A stretch of DNA of 64,000 bases, taken from the NCBI RefSeq assembly GCF_024679095.1, contig NC_066513.1, positions 11,058,747-11,122,746 of the forward strand, in the 5' to 3' direction. The notes under the pieces were generated by a model. The model did no database searches. It was not told where the DNA came from and was given only the letters and a program-made list of their open reading frames with translations. Of the stretch, positions 8,279-18,511 are shown piece after piece. A program made the translations under genes and the position numbers. Origin of the DNA: Eriocheir sinensis. Lineage: Eukaryota; Arthropoda; Malacostraca; Decapoda; Varunidae. The stretch's first letter is position 1, and each line of letters starts with the position of its first letter.

Positions 8279-10588
8279 ATCATAAGAACATGAGAACATA
8301 AGAACATAGGGGGATTGCAAGAGGCCGAATGGCCTACACAGGGCAGCTCCAGATTCCCCCCACTACCACCTGTCATCCACGTCCATGTAGCTATCAAATC
8401 TACTCTTAATACTAGCTATCGTCCCAGCAATCACTATGTGATTGCTGAGTCTATTCCATTCCCCCCCACCCTATTAATAAACCAATGCCTGTCTATTTCC
8501 CTCCTAAATCTATACTTTTCTAATTTAAATTCATTACTGCGTGTTCCATCCTGCTGGCTAATTCTCAGTACTTTACTTATATCGCCTTTGTTGTAACCCT
8601 TGACCCCTTTGAATACTTATATCAGATCTACCCGCACTCTTCGTCTTTCTAGTGAATGTAAGCTGAGATGTTTCATATCTTGATATGGGAAGTTCCTCAG
8701 ACCCTGAATCAACTTGGTCATCCTCCTCTGAACTGATTCTAGCAAGTTGATGTCCATTCTGTAGTGTGGGCACCAAAACTGGACAGCATAATCTAAGTGT
8801 GGCCTAATTAACGCTAAATAGAGTCTGAGGATGACCTCTGCACTTTTGCTGGTTACCGTCCTGTTAATAAAGCCTAATACCCTGTTAGCCCTATTCCTCG
8901 CATTCATACATTGCTTCCTTAGTCTTAGGTCAGAATTCACTAACAATCCCAAATCCCTTTCACACTCTGTTCTATCTATCGCTGTGGAGTCTAAACTATA
9001 CCCGTGTAATGGGTTCGTGTTCCAACACTTAGTACGCTACACTTGATGCTGTTAAAATTAATCTGCCATTTCTCTGACCAAGCTGACAGTTTGTTGAGAT
9101 CCTGCTGCAGTGCTCTAGCATCCTCCCTTGTTCTAATTGTGCGTCCTATTTTGGTGTCATCCGCAAATATACATATGTCGCTAGTTATCCCATTGTCTAT
9201 ATCATTGATGTAGATAACGAATAAAAGCGGGCCTAAAACTGAACCTTGAGGAACCCCACTGGTAACATTACCCCATTCGGATTTTTTACCGTTAATGGTA
9301 ACCCTCTGTTTCCTGTCGCTACTCCACGCCCTAATCCAATCATAAACCTTCCCTCCTATTCCGTGAGCCCTGACTTTATTTAACAGTCTCTGGTGAGGTA
9401 CTTTATCGAAGGCTTTACTAAAACAAAATAAGCTACATCGTAAATCTCATCATTGTCAGCCGCCTCGTATACTTTATTGTAAAAGGATAAAAGATTAGTA
9501 AGGCACGACTTTCCTTTAATAAACCCATGCTTGAATTAAATTATGTTTGTCAATATGGTCCCTAATACTATCTGCTATTATTGACTGAAGCATTTTACCT
9601 ATAACTAACGACAAACTAATCGGCCTATAGTTTTGCATAGAAGATTTATCTCCTTTCTTAAATATTGGAATAACGTATGCCTGCCTCCATGAAACAGGCA
9701 CCACTCCTGTGTCCAGCGACTTCCTAAAAACTTCTGTTAGCTGCCCACTGATTTAAGATTCACATTATTTTAATACCCTGGGGAAAATTTCATCTGGCTC
9801 TGGCGCCTTAGTAACTTTGAGTCTATCTGTCTGTCTAATCACGACCTCCCTACTTACGTTGATGTTGGTTAATCTTTCTACCTCTTCTCCCCTGTAAATT
9901 TGTTCTCCTTGAGGTATATCGTCTAATCTTTCTTTGGTATATACAATTAAGAAATATCTGTTTAACGCCTCACTCATTTCCTCATCTGTATCTATCAGTG
10001 ATTCTCCTGATTTAACGGCCCTATCTTATCCCTAACCTTGGTCTTATAAAGTTGAAAGAAACCCTTTGGATTGGTCTTTGCTTCCCTGCCAATTATAATC
10101 TCATAATTATATTTTGCTATACGCGTAGTTTTCTTTACTCTTCTGGCTAAATCGTTGTAACTCTCCCTTAGGTGAGTTTCTCCACTCTTGATTCTAACAT
10201 ATAATCCTCTTTTCCTTCATATTGCAGTTTTAAGCTTGTCTGTCATCCATCGCGGGAATTACCTGTTGACCTGACTTCCCTGTGAGGTAAAAACTTTTGC
10301 TGACCTAGTTTAATCTCCCTGAGCAAACTATTATACTCACCCTCCAAGCTACTGACCTGACTAGTGGCCTCACCAGAGATTAACGCATCTCCCTGCTCTC
10401 GGTCCTGACCTACTTCTGATCCTACTCCCCTAATCCTTTGCAGCAGTTTTCTTAACCCCTCGTAGTCCGCCTTCCTGAAGCCAGGTATTAATGTGTTGCT
10501 CCTCCCATTTAATATTAAATCTAATTTCCTTATGATCACTGTTATCTAATGAATCCCCAACCTCTATGTTGCTTCTAGCATTTAGGTT
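8279..10588 (-). mobile_element. CR1 LINE copy 1 with octamer 3' tail
   Basis: Minus-strand CR1-type LINE whose 3' end abuts the inner end of the left palindrome arm. The terminus is three units of the octamer TTCTTATG, one mutated to TTCTCATG. Vertebrate CR1 elements also end in short octamer repeats, which supports the family call. The element is 5'-truncated at 10588, where LINE A copy 2 begins. Confidence 0.9.
8617..10539 (-). pseudogene. CR1 ORF2 reverse transcriptase, several frameshifts
   Basis: The minus strand encodes the post-endonuclease linker (FRKADYEGLRKLLQRI, near 10480), then NYRPISLSLVIGK (near 9635), SKAFDKVPHQRLLNKV (9380-9420), GVPQGSVLGPLLFVIYIND (9200-9258), FADDTKIGRT (9145-9169) and the C-terminal region NARNRANRVLGFINR with SLERRRVRVDLI (8952-8617). 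These are the successive RT blocks of a CR1/L2-group LINE, including the catalytic Asp pair. At least five frameshifts or stops separate the pieces (for example 9977, 9704, 9515 and 9430), so no protein is made. The endonuclease is absent through 5' truncation. A related C-terminus is found at 12029-12612. Confidence 0.88.
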
Positions 10589-11938
10589 CAGCTCGGTGGG
10601 ACGACCTGAAGATCTACTTTTCCGATTTCCCGTGGAATGACTACTGCTTCCAGGATAGAGACCCCTCTGTGTGTGCCCAGAGCATTACAGAGGTGATTGT
10701 TTCTGGAATGGAGGCATACATTCCACGTGCTTTCTCTACTCCTCATGCTAAAAAGCCTTGGTTTATTCACGCTTGTTCTCGTGCTGTCAAAGATAGAGAG
10801 GCAGCTCACAAAAAGTACCACAGCCTTCGCACTCCTGCTAACCATGATTTTTATATTTCAGCCCGGAATCGTGCCAAATCTATTCTTCGACTTACCAAAA
10901 CATCTTTCATAAATATAAAATGTCAAAACCTTGCTTTTTCTAATTCTTCCCGTGACTTCTGGCACCTAGCCAAAAAATATCTCCTCCAATTTCACTTCTT
11001 CATCTTTCCCTCCTCTCCTTAACCCAGACGGCAGCACCACCGTCTCATTTATCTCTAAAGCTGAACTCTTCTCTCAAACTTTCTGTAAAAACTCCACCCT
11101 ATACGATTCTGGGCATATTCCTCCTACTCATCCCCCCTCTGACTCCTTTATGCCTGTTATTAAGATTCTTAAGAATGATGTTTTCTATGCCCTCTCTGGC
11201 CTCAACTCTCAGAAGGCTTATGGACCTGATGGAATGCCTCCTATTGTACTTAAAAACTGTGCCTCCGTGCTGACACCCTGCCTGGTCAAACTCTTTCGTC
11301 TCTGCCTGTCAACATCTACCTTTCCTTCCTGCTGGAAGTATGCCTTCATACAGCCTGTACCTTAGAAGGGTGACCGTTCCAATCCCTCAAACTACCGCCC
11401 TATAGCTTTACTTTCCTGCCTATCTAAAGCTTTTTAATCAATCCTTAACCGGAAGATTCAAAAGCACCTATCCACTTCTGACCTTCTATTTGATCGCCAG
11501 TATGGGTTCTGCAAGGGGCGTTCTATTGGCGATCTTTTTGCTCTCTTAAATTACTCTTGGTCATCCTCTCTTAGCCGTTTCGGTGAAACTTTCTCAGTTG
11601 CGCTAGACATATCGAAAACTTTCGATAGAGTCTGGCACAAGTCTTTGCTTTCTAAACTGGCCTCTTTCGGATTCTATCCCTCTTTCTGTTCCTTTATCTC
11701 CAGTTCCCTTTCCGGCCATTTTATCTCTGTTGTGGTAAACGGTCACTGTTCTTCCCCTAAACCTATAAACAGTGGTGTTCCACAGGGCTCTGTTCTATCA
11801 CCCACTCTCTTCCTGTTATTCATCAACGATCTTCTTTCCATAATAAACTATCCTATCCACTCATACGTTGATGACTCCACTCTGCACTATTCAACTTCTT
11901 TCAACAGAAGACTCTCTCAACAGGAATTACAAGACTCA
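10589..11938 (+). pseudogene. LINE A ORF2 (linker and first RT blocks), broken
   Basis: Fragments of the LINE A protein in three frames: the linker with [20 protein letters not shown] (10685-10745), then LSGLNSQKAYGPDGMPPIVL (from 11190), the NYRPIALLSCLSK block, KTFDRVWHK (Ala of KAFDRVW replaced by Thr), GVPQGSVLSPTLFLLFINDLL (about 11775-11840) and SYVDDSTLHYS (about 11860-11893; YVDD in place of YADD). Stops lie at 11365 and 11437, with further frame changes. It continues after the CR1 insertion at 12613. Confidence 0.88.
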
Positions 11939-12612
11939 TAAGAACATAAGAACATAAGAACGCAGGAGTCTGCAAGAGGCCGGTAGGCCTGTACGAGGCA
12001 GCTCCTTTGACCCTAAGCTCCCGTGTATCTAACCCCACCTAATATCGCTGTCCATGAATTTATCTAGTCTATTTTTGAATGTGACAATTGTATTGGCACT
12101 CACCACATGACTGCTAAGCCTATTCCACTCATCCACCACCCTATTAGTAAACCAATTTTTGCCTATGTCCCTGTTGAATCTGAATTTATCCAGTTTAAAC
12201 CCGTTACTTCGTGTCCTACCCGGTTCTCTTACCAACAAAACCTTATGAATGTCTACCTTATTAAAGCCCTTCATCCATTTATAAACCTCGATCATGTCTC
12301 CACGCACCCTTCGCCTTTCTAGAGAATGCAAGTTTAACTGTTTGAGTCTTTCCTCGTATGGCAAGTTTCTCAACCCCTGAATCATCTTAGTCATCCTCCT
12401 CTGCACCGATTCTAACATTTTGATATCCATTCTATAGTAGGGTGACCAGAACTGAACCGCATAGTCAAGATGAGGTCTAACTAATGCTAAATATAGTTTG
12501 AGGAAGACTTCGGGGCTTCTGTTGCTTACGCTCCTTGAAATAAATCCCAGTACCCTATTAGCTCGATTTCTAGCTTGAATGCATTGTGCCCTTGGACGGA
12601 GATCAGAGCTCA
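11939..12612 (-). mobile_element. CR1 LINE copy 2, nested in LINE A
   Basis: Only the last 675 bases of a CR1 are present. The 3' tail is three TTCTTATG octamers, read as ATAAGAACATAAGAAC on the + strand from 11939. The frame 12613-12029 encodes 194 residues of the RT C-terminus, with ARNRANRVLGFISRSV, RPHLDYAVQFWSP and RNLPYEERLKQLNLHSLERRRVRGDMIEVYK among its features, unbroken but without catalytic blocks. LINE A sequence ends at ACAAGACTC and resumes at AAGACTGGAGG, so a short AAGACT duplication is possible. Confidence 0.9.
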
Positions 12613-13162
12613 CTAAGACTGGAGGTTGCAGAACGCTTAACCTCTGACCTTGCTATCATTTCCGATTGGGTACATAGAACCTTGTGTCCTTCAATGCCTC
12701 AAAAACCCAGTTTCTCCACCTATCAACTTGACACAATCTTCCAAACACCTATCCCTTATTCTTCGACAACACCCAGCTGTCACCTTCTTCAACACTAAAT
12801 ATCCTCGGTCTATCCTTAACTCAAAATCTCAACTGGAAACTTCATATTTCCTCTCTTACTAAATCAGCTTCCTCGAGGTTGGGGGTTCTGTATCGTTTCC
12901 ACCGGTTCTTCTCCCCCGCACAGATGCTGTCCATATAGAGGGGCCTTGTCCGCCCTCGTATGGAGTATGCATCTCACGTGTGGGGGGCCTCCACTCACAC
13001 AGCTCTCTTGGATAGAGTGGAGGCTAAGGTTCTTCGTCTCATCAGCTCTCCTCCTCTTACTGACTGCCTTGTACCTCTTAAATTCCGCCGCCATGTTGAT
13101 TCTCTTTCTATCTTCTATCGACATTTTCATGCTTACTGCTCTTCTGAACTTGCTCTTGCTCT
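12613..13162 (+). pseudogene. LINE A RT C-terminal part after CR1 interruption
   Basis: Continues LINE A copy 2 from LEVAERLTSDLAIISDW to the region YASHVWGASTHTALLDRVEA and FRRHVDSLSIFYRHF. It ends in ELALALI, where sequence changes to the right palindrome arm at 13163. A stop and a frameshift occur near 12680 and 12938. Nothing catalytic lies here. Confidence 0.85.
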
Positions 13163-13309
13163 TATACATGCATCATCATTTGCTTTTATAATGGAATAAA
13201 TAAACTTGGTTGGGACAGATCCCGACAAGCAGTCAACAAAAGACACGGTACCGTGTCGAAATTCATGCATGTATTCAGGATGGGATGTCTCACGATCTTG
13301 GGATGTTTC

Positions 13310-13622
13310 GTGACACCACACCGGCACCGCGTCCGGGAGATCCAGGAAGGACACGGGTTCGAATCTTGGCCGCCAAACAGCTGGGATATTTCAGCCACCG
13401 CCGAGTGGCCTCAGACTACCCACATGCTGCCCTGAAGACCACCTATCAACCCGGACTCTAGATTACCTCTCCAGAGAGAGGCTCAATGATGAACTCCGAG
13501 GGGCAGTATGAGTAAAAACAAGATGGCGCCACTATAAACACTCGCCTGCGCCACAACGGGCTGGGCCGACCATCAGGCCCCACCAGTGAAACAAGCCTAA
13601 GGGCGAAATAGGCCGTGATGTA
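13310..13622 (+). mobile_element. SINE family 1 copy (right arm, inner)
   Basis: Plus-strand counterpart of 7809-8135. It runs from CACCACACCGGCACCGCGTCC through the B-box-like ACGGGTTCGAATCTTGG (13352-13368) and the family body to GGCGAAATAGGCCGTGATG followed by a short A run. Confidence 0.85.
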
Positions 13623-13687
13623 AAAAAATAATGATAATAATAGCAATAACAAGAGGAAAAATATAAATAAGTAAATAATCAATAACG

Positions 13688-13958
13688 TCACGGCCTATTT
13701 CGCCGTTAGGCTTGTTTCACTGGTGGGGCCTGATGGTCGGCCCAGTCCGTCGTGGCGCAGGCGAGTGTTTATAGTGGCGCCATCTTGTTTTGGCTCATAC
13801 TACCCCCCAGAGTTCATCATTGAGCCTCTCTTTGGAGAGGTAATCTAGAGTCTGGGTTGATAGGTGGTCTTCAGAGCAGCATGTGGGAAGTCTTAGGCCA
13901 CTCGGCGGTGACTGAAATATCCCAGGTGTGTGGCGGCCAAGATTCGAACCCGGAGACA
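13688..13958 (-). mobile_element. SINE family 1 copy (right arm, outer)
   Basis: Minus-strand counterpart of 7484-7754, tail to tail with the preceding SINE across about 65 AT-rich bases. B-box-like GGTTCGAATCTTGG lies on the minus strand near 13935-13955. Confidence 0.85.
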
Positions 13959-14885
13959 TGTGCTTAGTACTTTTGTTTAATTTACTCTGACGAGAAAACG
14001 CCTCTTATTTTTACTAATCTTTGTTCGTTTTAAGTGGCAGAAATAATAGTGACTATTTAATTATATAATTATTGGTTCTTCCGGAGAATGTGGACTTTAG
14101 ATTATATGGCGGTGGATACTCAGGCCAACAACTGGTGCTCTGTAGTGCAATGGGTGGCACACGCGACTCACAACCGAGAATAATATTCATGAGTTCCTTC
14201 TCCGGGCGGAGTGGAGAGGGATGGGCAGTCTCTTTCTACCCGCGCCGCGAGCTACTCAACAGTGAGAGGGTGTCAGGTGTCGGGCAGCGGCTGTGTCCCG
14301 CCTCCCAGGTTTGTTTGTTTTAGGATTGTTACCCTAGGATGGAGGGGAACACGGGCCCGCCTGTGCCGCGGCGGGCAGCCATAGCGTGACTTTATAAAGG
14401 CCTAACCCGCGATCCCCCAGGTAGGAAGTGTAGAGCATGATGTAGAAAAAAAAAGTGAAATACTAGGAAAAGTATGAGGCATGGATAAAAACTGAAGTAT
14501 GAGAAAAAAATGAAGCATATGGACAAAAGTGTGAAGTACTAAGAGAAATGTGTGAAGTAGGAGAATCAGAGGAAGAGGAGGCCAGGGTACGTACCCCGCT
14601 CAGTTAACTACAACAAATAACATTAAATAAATAAATGAATAATAAATAAATAAATAAATAAATATGCACACTTGCAGTGGAAAAAACGGAAAATGAGCGA
14701 AGAACAAAACAGGGAGTAACTTTTAATTTAATAAGATGAAGGCTATAACGAACAAGGGAGTAACCGCCTCACATAAATATAAGAAAAAGAAGGCTATAAC
14801 GAACAAGGGAGTGACCTTAAAAATAATGAAAAGAAGGTTATAATTAACACAACTCAAGAGTAGCTTTGTTAGGCAGATCGCACTA
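13959..14885. repeat. Right-arm sequence with no recognised gene
   Basis: Counterpart of 6546-7483. It holds a GC-rich part (14170-14420), an (AAAT)n run (14630-14665) and a twice-repeated GGCTATAACGAACAAGGGAGT (around 14730 and 14791). It immediately precedes the gypsy protease and may be decayed gag or leader, but I see no gag motif. Confidence 0.45.
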
Positions 14886-14904
14886 CTCATCATAATACAT
14901 ATGC

Positions 14905-15174
14905 AAAAGTGGCAACACTCCTAGAAACAGGAGCGTGTGTGAGTTTTTAACGGATGAATTTATTAAAGAATTAGGGCTTGCAGTAAATGAATGTGAAGCG
15001 AAACCCGTGAATATTGTCTCTGTGCAAAGATACCATATTGAAAATGACGGTAAAAGACAAGTTAATATGGAAGGAAAAAATAGTTTCCAAGACTTATTGA
15101 TAACACGCGATGTAGATTCGCCAACTCCTATTGTGTTGAGTACTGATTTTTCATGCAACACGAGATTATTTTGA
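14905..15174 (+). pseudogene. Gypsy aspartic protease, Asp-to-Glu at the active site
   Basis: The frame reads ATLLETGACVSFLTDEFIKE, then the rest of a retropepsin-like domain ending near PIVLSTDFSCNTRLF and a stop. The catalytic triplet normally DTG/DSG is ETG here, as in the left arm. About 85 residues are left, close to the size of a gypsy protease. Gag and the upstream frame are not recognisable. Confidence 0.65.
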
Positions 15175-15424
15175 AAACATTGCAACTAATTGAGGAACAA
15201 AGGGAACGAAGCTGAAAACTGATAATAGAAGGGGAAACCATAACAATACAACCCATTATGCCAGGAAAAATATGTCTTATATCTAGAGGTGAAGGATCTT
15301 AGCTAAATGTAGATGGAAATAAAGAATGTCTCACTGAAAATAAGGCCGTACGTTACCAAGCAGCTGAACCTTTGCAACTGCATGCATCTGTTGCAGGTTA
15401 CATAACGCTAGTGACGCAACTACA

Positions 15425-15780
15425 GGCGGTGGACGAACGGATAGCGAGACGGCTCCACGTTCAGGAGGACGCGAGTTCAATCCCCGACCGGTGCCACCAA
15501 GCTGGGATTTTTCAGCCGCCGCCGAGTGGCTTAAAACTACCCACATGCTGTCCAGAGGGCCACCTATCAACCCGGACTCTAGATTCTAGGATTAAAGATG
15601 AGCTCCGGGAGGGCAGCATGAGCCAATGCAAGATGGCGCCACTATAAACACTCTCCTGCGCCAGAACGGGCTGGGCCGACCATCAGGCCCCACCGGGAAG
15701 AAGCCTACCGGCGCAATAGGCCATGACGTAAAAAAAAAAAAATAAATAAATAAAAAAAAAGGGAAAAAAAAAAAAAAAAA
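15425..15780 (+). mobile_element. SINE family 1, full length with tRNA head and A-rich tail
   Basis: Begins with a tRNA-like head: an A-box-like GGACGAACGGATAGCG near 15430 and a B-box-like GAGTTCAATCCCCG near 15473. The body follows (AAGATGGCGCCACTATAAAC, GGGCTGGGCCGACCATCAGG), then a tail of A with (AAAT) units to 15780. The left arm at 6000-6030 has the unfilled site. Compared with it, about nine bases at the junction are missing in the right arm, so no clean target duplication is visible. Confidence 0.88.
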
Positions 15781-15822
15781 GCTTTATTTGAGCCTTGTGT
15801 TGGTACTCCTCAGGCTAGAGTC

Positions 15823-16254
15823 TTGTGCTCAGGGATAGTTAAGTTGACCCCTTCACCTGACAATCAAAGATCTTATGTCACTGTGCCGTATTTGCATGTT
15901 GAAAGTGACAGTATAGAGATAGATGATAGTAGTACAACGTTAGGATTTGTGAAGCCTCTCACTAATGAGCAATACGGTGATCTGCCACAAGTATCTAGTG
16001 TACAGACCGCTGACACAGTTAAGATAGACTTGAAGCCCGCAGAGCTTGAAGCAAGGAAGAAAAGCCTCTATCAAATTGCTGACGCTAAATTCCCAAGTGA
16101 AGAGAGAGAAAATCAGGTCTTAAAGCCCTTAATAGATAAACATATAACAGTGTTTTCCACAGAACAAGGCTGCTACCGGATTAACAGTAACGCCCTATTT
16201 TCTAAGCATCATCTAGCAAAACACACAAGAAGTAATGTACAGGCGTCCATATAG
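15823..16254 (+). pseudogene. Gypsy pol linker (right arm)
   Basis: A 143-residue frame between protease and RT, the counterpart of 5516-5905. It includes a 70-residue stretch identical or nearly so in both arms (for example KPAELEARKKSLYQIADAKF). It ends out of frame with the RT that follows at 16235. Positional assignment only; no named domain. Confidence 0.65.
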
Positions 16255-17075
16255 CATTCCTATCAGTTATCATGACAGAGTAAATGAACAACTTATATCG
16301 CTCCAGCAACAGGGTGTAATTCACCTTTCGCGATCAGCCTATAATGCCCCACTTATCCCAGTGCCCGAAAAAGATGGAGGACTACGACTTTGTCTGGACT
16401 TCCGGGCACTTAATAAGACACTACGGGATGACCGGTACCCACTCCCTAATATAACTGCCATACTCAATCAATTGGGAGATAGTAAGCGTTTTTCATGCCT
16501 AGACTTGAAACAGGGTTAGCATCAAATTCCCCTAGATGAAATTAGCAAAGAGAAGACGGCATTTTCTTCTCCAGCAGGACATTGGGAATTTACTTCCCTC
16601 CCCTTTGGCCTTAAAACAGCCCCGTCCTGCTTCCAGAAAATAATAAACACTGTCCTTACAGGAATATTAGGTAACAAGGTTCAGGTGTACCTTGATGACA
16701 TAATTATCCTGGGCGATACATTTTCTAATCACGTAGATAACTTAGAACAAATTCTGGAACGCTTAGAGGAAGCCAAACTGATTATTAAGATGGAGAAGTG
16801 TAACTTTTTTTAAGGACAAAGTAGATTACCTGGACCATGTCATCAGCTCAGAGAATATAAGACCTCAATCTAGCAAGCTGGAGGCAATACAAAACATCCC
16901 GGCCCCCCAAACTGTTCATGATTTACAGTCATTTCTTGGATTGACTAATTATTATCGCAAATTTATTGCAAATTATTCACAAATTATTGCTCCTCTTCTA
17001 AAGATTAACAAAGGGAAGAAAGGTACACTCAAGAAGAAAAATAAAACTCCACTCGTATGGACAGATGAAGCAAAA
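16235..17075 (+). pseudogene. Gypsy reverse transcriptase with YLDD, interrupted by stops
   Basis: RT blocks in order are YRRPYSIPISYHD, GVIHLSRSAYNAPLIPVPEK, LRLCLDFRALNKTL, YPLPNITAIL and FSCLDLKQG (first catalytic Asp). Next comes a stop at 16519 in place of a conserved residue, then FTSLPFGLKTAPSCFQKIIN, the catalytic VYLDDIIILG (16686-16715), and after a one-base change near 16806 the connection sequence DFLGLTNYYRKF. This is the usual Ty3/gypsy RT order, about 270 residues, closed by degeneration near 17075. RNase H does not follow here. It is found with a duplicate of the connection at 23133. Confidence 0.9.
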
Positions 17076-17094
17076 AATTCCGCGATGCTTAGTT

Positions 17095-17168
17095 AAGGAT
17101 GAGATGTCTCACGATACCGGATGGCAGATGACACCACACCGGCACGCTAATCACTCAGCCACCCCCTC

Positions 17169-17172
<4 letters not shown>
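17095..17172 (-). mobile_element. tRNA-like SINE head fragment
   Basis: On the minus strand, GGGTGGCTGAGTGATTAGCG looks like the A-box start of the SINE 1 head, and the sequence continues through GCCGGTGTGGTGTCATCTGC. There is no SINE body. The same fragment precedes the microsatellite block at 30690-30776, and only its first bases remain at 4985-5002. Confidence 0.5.
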
Positions 17173-17900
<728 letters not shown>

Positions 17901-17904
17901 TGTT

Positions 17905-18511
17905 GATGATGATGATAGTGGTTGTAATGGTTAAGGTAGTGGTGGTGTTGATGTTGGTATATCAACACTGTGGTATAGCACTTAACGTGCAGAAGCAGTA
18001 TATAGTAATGTGGTAAATGGTTTGTGGTGGATGGAAACAGTGTTTATTACGGTCATTACTTTTATCCTCTCAGACATGGTGGCGTGAATGGCAGTGGTGT
18101 TGTTGTTGTTGGTGGCGGTTGTCCAAAAACTGTGGAGCCGTATTCTCAAACGTATCGGTGCCTCTGTTTGTTTATTTGAAAAAAAATATCGTTGAAGTTA
18201 TTGGGATCCCTATGCACTATTTTCTGATGCTAGTGATAGTTTATTCGGTATCTGCATCTTGGTCGGAAAAAACAATAAAAAATACACCAGTTTATCTTCT
18301 CTGTGGCCTTGGGAAATAGCCGTTATTGAGGCCCGATATGTTTAAAAATATGAACTGGACAGTTATGTGAAACAAGGGAAGTGGTAGTGGTGGTGGCGGC
18401 GGCGGTGGTGGTGGTCATGGTGGTGGTGATGGTGATGGTAGCGTGCAGCTCTTGAGAACCTTCCAGCTTTAGACACAAATATGTTGGAAAACTTTATAAG
18501 TAGGAAAACGT
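17905..18511. repeat. Right-arm sequence without a recognised gene
   Basis: Counterpart of 3545-4130, with a GGT/GGC-rich stretch at 18385-18440. The 100-residue frame seen here is shared by all three copies of the segment but resembles no known protein and overlaps repeats. Confidence 0.6.

Larger units (their letters stand above)
10589..13162 (+). mobile_element. LINE A copy 2 in the palindrome spacer, split by a CR1
   Basis: Plus-strand LINE A beginning inside the linker after the endonuclease (TTCAGCTCGGTGGGACG) and running to 13162, where the right palindrome arm starts. It is interrupted at 11939-12612 by CR1 copy 2. It lacks its poly(A) end, apparently cut off by the arm boundary. Confidence 0.88.
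14886..17075 (+). mobile_element. Ty3/gypsy relic in right arm (protease to RT)
   Basis: Plus-strand gypsy fragment with protease remnant, linker, RT to the end of the palm/thumb, and the start of the RT-RNase H connection. A SINE (15425-15780) is inserted in it. At about 17075 it gives way to a tRNA-like sequence and the microsatellite block. The same connection sequence restarts at 23133 in a separate gypsy copy. Confidence 0.9.

Noticed and set aside
8002..8285. Overlapping 60-90-residue frames on both strands in the SINEs
   Set aside because: Shadows of SINE sequence repeated at every SINE 1 copy.
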